Assembly (NCBI GenBank): GCA_046331705.1
Contig: JAXLQJ010000084.1
Coordinates: 1-24,159 of the forward strand
DNA from: JADJOY01 sp046331705 [NCBI: bacterium]
GTDB taxonomy: Bacteria; JADJOY01
Reading direction: 5' to 3'
Length of the DNA stretch: 24,159 bases
Positions 1 to 6,802 of the stretch are shown piece by piece (position 1 is the first letter of the stretch; the number at the start of each line of letters is the position of its first letter). Under the pieces are notes generated by a model. It had not been told where the DNA came from, searched no databases, and worked only from the letters and a program-made list of their open reading frames with translations. A program made the translations under genes and the position numbers.

Positions 1-1037
1 TCGCGCGCGGCTGCGAGAAGCTCGGCTACGCGCACCAGCCGGTGTGGCGCAACGCCCGCGATTGCGATGGACAGGGCGTGTGCGATTGGGGCTGTCCGAC
101 CGACGCCAAGCGCTCGATGAACCTCTCGTACATCCCGTCGGCGCTCAAGAGCAGCGCGACCCTCTTCACCGAGTCGCGCGCCGACCGGGTGTGGATGGAG
201 GGGCGCAATGCCGTCGGCGTCGAGGTGGTGTGCACGACCACCAAGGCGCGCTATCGAATCCGGGCGCGCGCCACGATCCTCGCGGGCGGCGCGTTGCCGA
301 CGCCCGTGCTGCTGCAACGTCAGGGCCTCGCCAACGCCAGCGGGCAGGTGGGGCGGAACCTCTCCGTGCACCCGGCCAGCGCGATCTCGGCGCTCCTGAA
401 CGAGCGCGTCGATCCGTACGATCACGTGCCGCAGGGCTACGCCGTCACCCAGTTCGTTCGCGAGGGCATCTTGATCCTGGGTGCGCTCATGCCGGTGGAC
501 GCGGCGGCGGCCTACTTCCTCGCGCAGGGCCGCTCGTACGTCGATCTCATGGACACGTACGCGAACGTCGCGAGCCTCGGCGTGATGGTCGAGGACCACG
601 CGCGCGGCACGGTGCGCCCCGGTCCGAACGGCTTCCCGATCATTCGCTATCGGATGGCGAAGCAGGACGTCGCGCAGCTCCAGCGCGGGCTCGTCGAGGC
701 AGGGCGCGTGTATCTCGCGGCCGGCGCCACGAAGCTCATGCCTTCGGTGCTCGGCCACCCGATGCTCGACGGCACGCGAGGCCTCGAGGAATTCGCCCGC
801 GCCGACATCGGCGCGCACCAATTCCTCATGATCGGCTTCCACCCCCTCGGCACGTGCCGCATGGGGAACGATCCGCGTACCAGCGTCGTCGACTCGGACC
901 ACGCCGCCCACGACGTCCCCGGCCTCTTCATCGTCGACGGCTCGGTCGTCCCGAGCCCACCCGGGGTCAACCCCCAGATGACGATCATGGCGCTGGCGCA
1001 CCGCGCCGCCAGCCGGATCGCCGCGCGCGTCGCCTGA
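1..1037 (+). CDS. GMC-family FAD-dependent oxidoreductase, C-terminal part (5' end outside window)
   Basis: The reading frame is open from the window edge (first full codon at base 3) to TGA at 1035-1037, so about 344 C-terminal residues are visible. GMC enzymes (glucose/methanol/choline and cholesterol oxidases and dehydrogenases) oxidise alcohols with FAD. The GMC signatures seen are the CDWGCPTDAK segment near the start, a GGALPTPVLLQRQGL segment matching the GMC flavin-domain region, and HPLGTCRMG with the conserved catalytic His at about residue 280. The C-terminus carries VPGLFIVDGSVVPSPPGVNPQMTIMALA, with the conserved Asn at about residue 323. The FAD-binding N-terminus is off the window, so the substrate cannot be told. 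A second copy of the last ~23 codons lies downstream at 1207-1275. The family call is firm; the specific reaction is unknown. Confidence 0.93.
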   Translation, partial: ARGCEKLGYAHQPVWRNARDCDGQGVCDWGCPTDAKRSMNLSYIPSALKSSATLFTESRADRVWMEGRNAVGVEVVCTTTKARYRIRARATILAGGALPTPVLLQRQGLANASGQVGRNLSVHPASAISALLNERVDPYDHVPQGYAVTQFVREGILILGALMPVDAAAAYFLAQGRSYVDLMDTYANVASLGVMVEDHARGTVRPGPNGFPIIRYRMAKQDVAQLQRGLVEAGRVYLAAGATKLMPSVLGHPMLDGTRGLEEFARADIGAHQFLMIGFHPLGTCRMGNDPRTSVVDSDHAAHDVPGLFIVDGSVVPSPPGVNPQMTIMALAHRAASRIAARVA

Positions 1038-1092
1038 ACCCTGACGAGCGGGGCGGCGCCCGGTGAAACGCGGTGCTCGCTGCCGGATTGGC

Positions 1093-1135
1093 CGGTGCCA
1101 GCGGCACCGCGCCGAGCGTCAGCGAGGCGGCTCGG
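1093..1135. repeat. Two short inverted repeats in the post-GMC gap
   Basis: Bases 1093-1099 pair perfectly with 1103-1109 (CGGTGCC / GGCACCG, 3-nt loop). Bases 1112-1117 pair with 1130-1135 (CCGAGC / GCTCGG). They lie in the 1038-1206 gap together with the two stronger hairpins just downstream. No function is established; they may be part of a folded non-coding remnant. Confidence 0.45.
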
Positions 1136-1144
1136 GGGTGGGCC

Positions 1145-1193
1145 CCGGCGAAAGCCGCGCCTTTCGCCGGGCGGGGGGCTGGAACAGCCCCCC
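1145..1193. terminator. Tandem perfect hairpins between GMC gene and histidine kinase
   Basis: Hairpin A pairs 1145-1154 with 1161-1170 (CCGGCGAAAG / CTTTCGCCGG, 10 bp, 6-nt loop). Hairpin B pairs 1173-1181 with 1185-1193 (GGGGGGCTG / CAGCCCCCC, 9 bp, loop GAA). They sit between the plus-strand GMC gene and the 3' end of the minus-strand kinase, a usual place for transcription ends. Neither has a T-tract, so intrinsic termination is uncertain. They could also stabilise the mRNA end or belong to a small mobile or repeated element. Confidence 0.55.
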
Positions 1194-1206
1194 GAGGAAA
1201 CACCGG

Positions 1207-1275
1207 AATCCCCAGATGACGATCATGGCGCTGGCGCACCGCGCGGCGGACCGGATCGCTGCGCGTCTAGCCTGA
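1207..1275 (+). pseudogene. Orphan 3' remnant of a second GMC oxidoreductase gene
   Basis: Reading from AAT at 1207 gives NPQMTIMALAHRAADRIAARLA and then TGA. This matches the last 22 residues of the GMC protein ending at 1037, with only two substitutions. The first 35 bases after the Asn codon are identical to 972-1006. The next ~30 bases diverge, partly at synonymous positions, so this looks like a diverged paralogue end and not a fresh exact duplication. No GMC-like sequence is visible upstream of the Asn codon; the frame there (from 1063) is Arg-rich and not protein-like. It is read as a gene remnant, or a copy left by an insertion or recombination event. An assembly artefact is the alternative. 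Confidence 0.7.
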
Positions 1276-1291
1276 GCCCGCCCCGCGGCGC

Positions 1292-3133
1292 TCAGCTCGC
1301 GAGGCTCGCGGGCTCGTGCGCGTCGAGCGCGTCCGTGGCGGCGCTCGCGTGGGTGCCGGTCACGGCGACGCTCGGCAGCAAGATCGTGAACGTCGTGCCC
1401 AGGCCGAACGTGCTCTGCACGCGCAGCGTGCCGCGGTGCGCGCGCACGATTCCGAGCAGCGCCGAGAGGCCGAGACCTCGCCCGTTCGACTTGGTGGTGA
1501 AGAACGGATCGAACGCGCGCGCCAGCGTCGCTTCGTCCATGCCGCAGCCATCGTCGCTCACCTCGATCGCCACGTAGCGCCCCGCTTGCAGCGGATCGTC
1601 GAGGTAGCCGCCGGGCACCGGGCCTCCCGGCAGATCCACGGCGCGGGTACGGACGCGCACGGTGCCGGTGCGCGCGCCGATCGCCTCGCCGGCGTTGGTG
1701 ATGAGGTTCATCACCACCTGGCGGAGCTGGTTGCGATCGGCGCGAACCTCCGGTAGCGCGATGGCGAGATCGGTCTCGATCTCCACGTCCGGCGGCACGG
1801 CGGTGTCGAGCAGCCGCGCCATGTCGCTCACGATCCCGTTCACGTCGAGCGGCTCCACCCGCCGCTCGCCCTGGCCGGCGTACGCGAGGAGCTGCCGCGT
1901 CAGCTCGGCGGCGTGGTGGGTCGCGAGCTCGATGCGTCGTGCGCGCTCGTGCTTGGAGTCGCCGGGTGCGAGCTGGCGCAGCAGCAGGCTGGTGTTGCCG
2001 GCGATGGTGGTGAGCAGGTTGTTGAAGTCGTGCGCGACGCGGCTCGACAGCAGCCCGAGCGTCTCGAGCTTCTGCGCGTGCTGCAGCCGGTGCTCGAACG
2101 CCGCGCGCTCGTGCTCCGCGCGGCGTCGCAGCGTGACGTCCTCGATGAGCGCCTCGGCGCCGTGAATCTCGCTCGAGCGCCTCCTGAGCGGCGCCAGCCG
2201 CAGCGCGAGCGTGCGGCGCGTCCCGTCGGCGCACTCGATCTCGAGCTCCTCCTCGATCACGGCGCGGGTGGCCAGGCAACGCGCGAAGACCGCGGTGATG
2301 CCCGCGGCGGCGAGGCGCGGCTCGCGCTCCAGGTTGTCGAGGCCGGCGACGTCGATCGCCAATCGCTCGAGGATCCGCTGCGCGCTCGCGTTTGCGATCA
2401 GCACGTTGCCGTCCGCGTCGCAGGCGAGGATCCCGAGCGGCGAGCTCTCCGCGAGCACCCGGTAGCGGCTCTCGCTCTCCGCGAGGTCGGTGAGCACCGC
2501 GTCCTTGAGCGACTCGTGGAGCAAGGCGATCAGCGCCAGCCACATCACCACCACGCCGGTGGCGCGGAACTTGGCCGCCGCCACGAACTCGGGGTCGGTG
2601 GCGAGGGGAAACCGCGTTCCGAGGCTCGCGAGGTGCGCCACACAGAAGAGCCCCGCGCACGTCAGCAGCGCCCACGCCAGCGCGGCGCGCCGTCCGGCGA
2701 TGAGCGCCGCGAGCGCCGGGACGATCGGCAGAAAGACCAGCGCACCTACGTATCCCCCGCCGCTCGCCGCCGTGACTCCCATCGCCAGGAGAAAGACCAG
2801 CCCCGCCAGCAAGTTGCCGACCAGCGGCAACGAGCTGGTGGCGCGCAACACCCAACCGATGCCGAGCAACACGGGGATGAGGCTCGCCGCGAGCGCCGGG
2901 AAGAGCCGTGTCCCCAGGATGCGTTCCTGGGTGGCCGACCACGCCACCGAGGCGAGCGCCGCCGCGATGATCCCGATCGCCAGCCGCGCGCGGCGCAAGG
3001 AATCCGGCCCGCGCACCGCGAGGGCGGCGGGAATCAGCAGGTCGATGCAGCGCAGCCAAGCGGGCGCGCGGCGTGGCCGAGCGCTGGCGCGTGGCACGGC
3101 GTCAGCGCCGAGGTTCGCGGTCCGCGTCGTCAC
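1292..3133 (-). CDS. Membrane-bound PAS sensor histidine kinase (orphan)
   Basis: This 613-residue protein has several hydrophobic segments (roughly residues 30-210, about six membrane spans) and a PAS-like domain at about 222-338. A short coiled linker follows, then a HisKA dimerisation segment with VAHDFNNLL, placing the phospho-acceptor at His368. The HATPase domain has an N-box NLITNAGEAI (476-485), a G1 motif DDGCGMD (527-533), an F-box FDPFFTTK and a G2 motif GRGLGLS (551-557). All catalytic motifs look intact. The HDFNN form of the H-box is typical of NtrB/hybrid-type kinases, but no receiver domain is attached and no response regulator is in the window. It would sense a membrane or cytoplasmic signal and phosphorylate an unlinked regulator. 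It is transcribed divergently from the Smr gene, with a 142-bp gap. Confidence 0.93.
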   Translation of the reverse strand: MTTRTANLGADAVPRASARPRRAPAWLRCIDLLIPAALAVRGPDSLRRARLAIGIIAAALASVAWSATQERILGTRLFPALAASLIPVLLGIGWVLRATSSLPLVGNLLAGLVFLLAMGVTAASGGGYVGALVFLPIVPALAALIAGRRAALAWALLTCAGLFCVAHLASLGTRFPLATDPEFVAAAKFRATGVVVMWLALIALLHESLKDAVLTDLAESESRYRVLAESSPLGILACDADGNVLIANASAQRILERLAIDVAGLDNLEREPRLAAAGITAVFARCLATRAVIEEELEIECADGTRRTLALRLAPLRRRSSEIHGAEALIEDVTLRRRAEHERAAFEHRLQHAQKLETLGLLSSRVAHDFNNLLTTIAGNTSLLLRQLAPGDSKHERARRIELATHHAAELTRQLLAYAGQGERRVEPLDVNGIVSDMARLLDTAVPPDVEIETDLAIALPEVRADRNQLRQVVMNLITNAGEAIGARTGTVRVRTRAVDLPGGPVPGGYLDDPLQAGRYVAIEVSDDGCGMDEATLARAFDPFFTTKSNGRGLGLSALLGIVRAHRGTLRVQSTFGLGTTFTILLPSVAVTGTHASAATDALDAHEPASLAS

Positions 3134-3275
3134 CGTCGGTCTCCGAGGCCCACCATCTCGAGTCTCGTGCCCTCGCGGGTCGATCCAGCGATGGCGGGGA
3201 TTAGGATGCTAGCCACGCTTCGGAAAGCGCCGCAAACGAAATCATTGGTGGCGTACGACGCGGTGCGCCACGCGC

Positions 3276-3602
3276 ATGCACGCCATGAGCGACGACCGGT
3301 ACGACAACGAGATTCCCGATTGCGTGGAAGTACCGATCGAGGATTCGATCGATCTGCACGCGTTCGCGCCGCGCGACGTTCCCGACGTCGTGCGCTCGTA
3401 CCTGGAGGCCGCGCACGAGGCGGGATTTCGCGAGGTGCGGCTGATTCACGGACGCGGGATCGGCGTGCAGCGCCAGCGCGTCCGCGCCGCCCTCGCCGAG
3501 CATCCGCTGGTCACGCGCTTCGGCGATGCACCGCCGGAGCGCGGCGGCTTCGGTGCCACCATCGCGTGGCTGGTGCCGGCCGGGAACGCGTCGCGCGGGT
3601 GA
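3276..3602 (+). CDS. Smr-domain protein
   Basis: This 108-residue protein is almost entirely a Smr (small MutS-related) domain. It has SIDLHAF with the D-L-H motif at 26-28, a helix 32-50, FREVRLIHGRG with the conserved His58-Gly-Arg-Gly, and the terminal GGFGATIAWL. Stand-alone Smr domains are nucleic-acid-binding or nuclease modules; known ones nick DNA or cleave mRNA at collided ribosomes. The substrate here is unknown. No clear Shine-Dalgarno sequence decides between ATG 3276 and ATG 3285; the product differs by three residues. The gene is convergent with the Rsm22-like methyltransferase, and a hairpin overlaps both stop codons. Confidence 0.9.
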   Translation: MHAMSDDRYDNEIPDCVEVPIEDSIDLHAFAPRDVPDVVRSYLEAAHEAGFREVRLIHGRGIGVQRQRVRAALAEHPLVTRFGDAPPERGGFGATIAWLVPAGNASRG

Positions 3603-3628
3603 GCGGGAGCGGCGGCTCCCGTGCTCAC
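3599..3628. terminator. Bidirectional terminator-like hairpin spanning two stop codons
   Basis: Bases 3599-3610 (GTGAGCGGGAGC) pair with 3615-3620 plus 3623-3628 (GCTCCC, a 2-nt bulge, GCTCAC). This makes a 12-bp stem with loop GGCG. The stem contains the TGA of the plus-strand Smr gene (3600-3602) and the stop of the minus-strand methyltransferase (3625-3627). It fits a shared terminator for convergent genes. No T-tract is present. Confidence 0.6.
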
Positions 3629-4773
3629 GCCAGCGTGAACAGGTCGCCGCGGCCCACCCGCTTCGATCCGGAGGCGCGTACCCGCGCGACCCGCTCGGGC
3701 TCGCAGAGCAGCAGCTCGGCACCGCCGGTCTTGCGCAGGGGGTCGCTCACCACGCGCCGCACGCGCGGCGCAGGCTCTGGCGACGGATCGCCCGCTGCGG
3801 TGAGCCAGAGGTAGCTGTACTTGAGCCAGCTTCGCTCCGAGCCGAGCCCGCGGGAGAAGAACGCGAACCACTGGCCCGGGATCTGCGCCGGCACCGAGAG
3901 GTGGCACCAGTCTCGACCCTCGGCGAGCGGGCAGCCTCCGGCGTGCAGGCAGGGACCCCAGAAGGCCGTGGAGTCCGCAGGGATCGTCCCCGTCGCGACG
4001 AGCTCGTCGCGCACTCGCGAGAGCCGCTGGGCGTTGCCCTTGCTCGCCGGCTCGACGACCAAGAGCCCACCGCCGCGCGCGCAGCGATCGAGGAGACGCT
4101 TCCAGACGGCGGCTGGCGGAGTGCGTCCCTCGTTGAGGGTGTGGCCGAGGAACGCGAGCGACCACGACTCGGGGATCGCGCGCGGCGCCTCCGCCCACGC
4201 CTCCACGTGACGCTCGATCCGCACGTGGCCGCGCAGCGACGGCACACGCTCGATGAGCGCGCTCGCGATCTCGATCCCGTCGTTCAGGATGCGCCGCTCC
4301 TGGTCGAACCAGTGCATCACCGTCGACGGGATCCGCTTGCCGCGCGCGCTGCGGCGCGCCAGCTCGAGCAACAAGGCGATCGAAGCCGTGCCCGGGCCGG
4401 CACCGAGGTCGGCGATCACCATCGTGCCGCGCCGCTCGCCGTCGGCGATCGCCGCGTGTACCGCCGCGGCGTGCTCGTTCAGCAGCTGGGCGAACTTCGC
4501 TGCCTGCAGCGGCAGGAAATAGAGGAGGTACGCGGCGCGGAAGCGGGCTTGCTCCAGGTAGCCCTTCGACTGCGGGCGGCCACCGGCGCTCACGCGCTCG
4601 ACGGTGAGCCGCGTGGAGAGCTCGCGAATCGCCTTGATCTGGAAGATCGCGTCCTGGCGTGTGAACGGGCGAGCGCGCCACGCCTCGCGCGGGCTGTACG
4701 CGCGCTTGACGTGCGCGGGCACGACTTCGTCGAAGAGCCACGACCAGTTGGGTTCCAGCTCGCTCAGGGCCAT
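3625..4773 (-). CDS. Rsm22/METTL17-like SAM-dependent methyltransferase with putative Fe-S site
   Basis: This 382-residue protein has a Rossmann SAM-binding motif ADLGAGPGTAS (121-131). Later it carries a Rsm22-type cysteine cluster: PCLHAGGCPL and DWCHLS (Cys275, Cys281, Cys290), then Cys357 in LLLCEPE. The WLKYSYLWL segment (316-324) also fits this family. Rsm22 and METTL17 are mitochondrial small-subunit ribosome assembly factors, and their conserved cysteines hold a 4Fe-4S cluster. Bacterial homologues are annotated as predicted rRNA methyltransferases without proven substrates. The start at 4773 has a G-rich stretch directly upstream on the minus strand (GGCTGGGGGG) as a weak ribosome-binding site. 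It is convergent with the Smr gene. The family call is firm; rRNA as substrate is inferred. Confidence 0.88.
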   Translation of the reverse strand: MALSELEPNWSWLFDEVVPAHVKRAYSPREAWRARPFTRQDAIFQIKAIRELSTRLTVERVSAGGRPQSKGYLEQARFRAAYLLYFLPLQAAKFAQLLNEHAAAVHAAIADGERRGTMVIADLGAGPGTASIALLLELARRSARGKRIPSTVMHWFDQERRILNDGIEIASALIERVPSLRGHVRIERHVEAWAEAPRAIPESWSLAFLGHTLNEGRTPPAAVWKRLLDRCARGGGLLVVEPASKGNAQRLSRVRDELVATGTIPADSTAFWGPCLHAGGCPLAEGRDWCHLSVPAQIPGQWFAFFSRGLGSERSWLKYSYLWLTAAGDPSPEPAPRVRRVVSDPLRKTGGAELLLCEPERVARVRASGSKRVGRGDLFTLA

Positions 4774-4807
4774 CCCCCCAGCCTAGATGACCGGACGCGA
4801 TTTGGAT

Positions 4808-4848
4808 CGACCGAGCTCGGTCGCGGGCCGGATGTGCGCGAGCTCGCG
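4808..4848. promoter_or_regulatory. Two adjacent perfect palindromes upstream of the methyltransferase gene
   Basis: CGACCGAGCTCGGTCG (4808-4823, 16-bp perfect palindrome) and CGCGAGCTCGCG (4837-4848, 12-bp perfect palindrome) share the core GAGCTC and have centres 27 bp apart. They lie in the 77-bp gap between the start of the methyltransferase (4773, minus) and the stop of the secreted-protein gene (4851, minus). They could be operator sites for a dimeric regulator, or end-of-transcript structures for the upstream gene. Palindromes of this base composition arise more easily by chance in GC-rich DNA. Confidence 0.4.
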
Positions 4849-4850
4849 AC

Positions 4851-5693
4851 TCAGCGCGGGCTCGTCGAGGCTCGAGGCTCGCTCGCCATGGGCAACGCGA
4901 GAATGGCGGCGGTGGTCGGGCTGGTTCCGTGGACGAAGGCGAGGATGCGATCGCCCGGTTGGGCGGCGACGGTGATCGCTGGCGTCGCGGGCACACCACG
5001 ACAGCCGCTGTCCGTGCCGCGGAAAGCGACGATCTCCCCGGTGCCGGGCTCGGCTAGGTACGAGACGGCGAACGTGCCGGAGATGGGGCTGGTGCGATCT
5101 TCCTCGCGGAGCTTTCTCAGGCAGCCGCCCTTGGCGCGACCCAGCTCGAAGGTCGGCGAGCCAGGCCACACGTGCTGGGTCGCGAGGACGTCGCCGATCA
5201 CGAGCACCTTGCCGGCAGGGGGCGCGGGGAGCGGATGGTCGGCGTCGAAGCTGATCTCGCGATGGATCTTGAACGCGACCGTCGGTTGGCCCTCCATCGA
5301 GGCTTCGCCGCGCGCCAGCAGCACCGTCGCAGCTTCGCCAGCCGCGAGCGTGATCGACTGATCGCCGAGGACGTCGTCGTTGCCGGTCTTTCCCGCGGGC
5401 GTGACGAGCACGGTGGTCCGGCCCGGCGGCACGCTCAGGTGCTCGCTCGCGTGGCCGAAGGCCAAGGCGGCGGCGAGCATCGGCCCGTCGGCGCGGAATC
5501 CGGTGTGCACGTCGAGCGCGCTCGGCTCGCCCGTGGGCGCGAAGGCAAGGTTCACGAGACGCAAGCGGGCGGGAGGCCCGTCGGCGGGCGGCACATCGCC
5601 GTCTTGCGCGCCCACGCGGGCAGCGACCAACGCCGCGACGAATCCGATCGCCAGTCGAAGCCAGGGCGTGGAGCCTCGTCCGTTCTGCCGCAT
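4851..5693 (-). CDS. Secreted DUF4397-like protein
   Basis: The product is about 280 residues when started at ATG 5693, which has GGAGG 5 bases upstream on the minus strand; the frame extends 31 codons further but without a comparable site. The N-terminus is a Sec signal peptide (hydrophobic LRLAIGFVAALVAA, predicted cleavage near AQ-DGD at 29-31). Residues 41-130 (RLRLVNLA, SALDVHTGF, LAFGHASEHLSVPPG, VTLAAGEAATVLLARGE-like pattern) resemble the DUF4397 beta-sandwich found in secreted bacterial proteins. Two cysteines (191, 231) could pair. The role is unknown; it may bind or display something at the cell surface. It is divergent from the exported-protein block starting at 5820. Confidence 0.72.
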   Translation of the reverse strand: MRQNGRGSTPWLRLAIGFVAALVAARVGAQDGDVPPADGPPARLRLVNLAFAPTGEPSALDVHTGFRADGPMLAAALAFGHASEHLSVPPGRTTVLVTPAGKTGNDDVLGDQSITLAAGEAATVLLARGEASMEGQPTVAFKIHREISFDADHPLPAPPAGKVLVIGDVLATQHVWPGSPTFELGRAKGGCLRKLREEDRTSPISGTFAVSYLAEPGTGEIVAFRGTDSGCRGVPATPAITVAAQPGDRILAFVHGTSPTTAAILALPMASEPRASTSPR

Positions 5694-5819
5694 CGTTGCC
5701 TCCGTGTGCGCAGCGTTCCACCGCTCCCGCTCGGTCGCGCGGGGGACCGCCAGCGGTTGCACCGCACCGTTCGCCCGGGTTATCACCGACCGACTCGGGT
5801 CGGCACGGTGGAGGGAATC
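5694..5819. promoter_or_regulatory. Divergent intergenic region, likely promoters for both directions
   Basis: This 126-bp gap separates the minus-strand secreted-protein gene from the plus-strand exported block. Each side has a good ribosome-binding site: GGAGG before 5693 on minus, and GGAGGG 4-5 bases before ATG 5820 on plus. It holds a small hairpin CCGAC-TCGG-GTCGG just upstream of the plus-strand gene. No convincing -35/-10 pair could be assigned by eye. Confidence 0.35.
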
Positions 5820-6275
5820 ATGCGACGGATGCGCAAGCTCGGACGGCGAGTGATCGTGCTGCTCGCGCTCGGCGCGCTGGGGGCGACGGTCTCGTTCGCC
5901 GGCGAGTTCAAGCCCTATCCCAACGCCCAGCTCGATGCGAAGGCGTCGCAGGACGCGACGGCCGCGGCTGCCGGCGCGGGTCTTTCGCAGCGGAGCACCA
6001 TCTACACCAGCACCGATTCGTTCGAGAAGGTGGTCGCTTTCTACAAGCCGCTCGCCACCGAGATCGCGCTTCCCGCATCGCTGGCGAAAGGCGTCCAGCT
6101 GCCGGATGGCCGTTCGACCCGCGTGGCGTGGCTCGCGGTCGATGGGGCGAAGTCGATCGCCGAATCGAAGCGCTGGCTCGCGATCCAGTTCCCGTACGTC
6201 GGTTCCGTGGGTGCGGGCGGCAAGTTTCAGGACATTCGAGACGTCACCTCCATCACGCTCACGGAGTCGAAGTGA
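5820..6275 (+). CDS. Small exported protein of unknown function
   Basis: ATG 5820 is preceded by GGAGGG at good spacing, giving 151 residues. The N-terminus MRRMRKLGRRVIVLLALG is a basic n-region plus hydrophobic core, with likely signal-peptidase cleavage after VSFAG/GE near residue 28. The mature part has a segment IYTSTDSFEKVVAFYKPLA, and the rest looks like a compact alpha/beta domain without cysteines. The pattern of a conditional 'fall in, step along' exported protein is seen in other deltaproteobacteria, but I do not recognise a named domain. The next gene starts 23 bp downstream, so the two are probably co-transcribed. Confidence 0.75.
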   Translation: MRRMRKLGRRVIVLLALGALGATVSFAGEFKPYPNAQLDAKASQDATAAAAGAGLSQRSTIYTSTDSFEKVVAFYKPLATEIALPASLAKGVQLPDGRSTRVAWLAVDGAKSIAESKRWLAIQFPYVGSVGAGGKFQDIRDVTSITLTESK

Positions 6276-6298
6276 GCACGGACGGAAAGGCCGAGACC

Positions 6299-6802
6299 AT
6301 GACGACGCGCCGCGCGCAGGGCTTCTCCTGGAGTTGGGCCATGGCGCTCGCCGTCGTGCTGGCGGCCGCTGCCGGCTGCGGCGGCTCGAGCTCGGACGGT
6401 GGCAGCGCGCCCTCGATCGGTGACGTCACGGGCACCTGGCACGAGGAGCCGGGCGGATTGAGCTGCAGCTTCGCCGAGCTGGGCAACGTTCCGACCTCGG
6501 CGGATTTCGGCGATTTCGACTTCGACGTGGTGAGCGTGGGCGGTGGGGCGTTGCTGATCGACGGGCTCACCGGTCAGGCGCAGGCCGCCGGCTCGAACCT
6601 CGAGGCCGTCACGAGCACGCAGTTCGGAACGGGATTTCCGTGCGTCGACGGCAGCGAGCTGCTCGCCCGGTTCACCAACCGCTACGTGTTCCGATCCGAC
6701 GCGGCGACGGGTTACGTGAATCACCAGTGGATCGCCGCCTGCGCCTCGGGTAACGGCTCCTGCAGCCGTGAGATCAACGACGACATCCACAAGCTCGAAT
6801 GA
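6299..6802 (+). CDS. Putative lipoprotein
   Basis: ATG 6299 gives 167 residues. The N-terminus is a lipoprotein signal with hydrophobic MALAVVLAAAAGC and the lipid-acceptor Cys27, followed by a Gly/Ser-rich linker GGSSSDGGS. The mature domain starts with GDVTGTWHEE, as in small lipocalin-like or 'lipoprotein fold' domains. It has four further cysteines (in LSCSF, FPCVDG, AACASG and GSCSRE), probably forming disulphides. GGAAAGG lies 10 bases upstream as a weak ribosome-binding site. It is placed between the small exported protein and the giant vWA protein, and its stop overlaps the beginning of the latter. No specific function can be stated. Confidence 0.8.
   Translation: MTTRRAQGFSWSWAMALAVVLAAAAGCGGSSSDGGSAPSIGDVTGTWHEEPGGLSCSFAELGNVPTSADFGDFDFDVVSVGGGALLIDGLTGQAQAAGSNLEAVTSTQFGTGFPCVDGSELLARFTNRYVFRSDAATGYVNHQWIAACASGNGSCSREINDDIHKLE

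Noticed and set aside
1038-1206. Possible small protein or tRNA in the post-GMC gap
   Set aside because: No cloverleaf or convincing small frame is visible. The frame from 1063 is Arg-rich apart from the GMC-like end.
1913-3814. Long plus-strand open frame opposite the histidine kinase
   Set aside because: It is Arg-rich with biased composition and lies antisense to an intact kinase. It is a shadow frame of GC-rich DNA.
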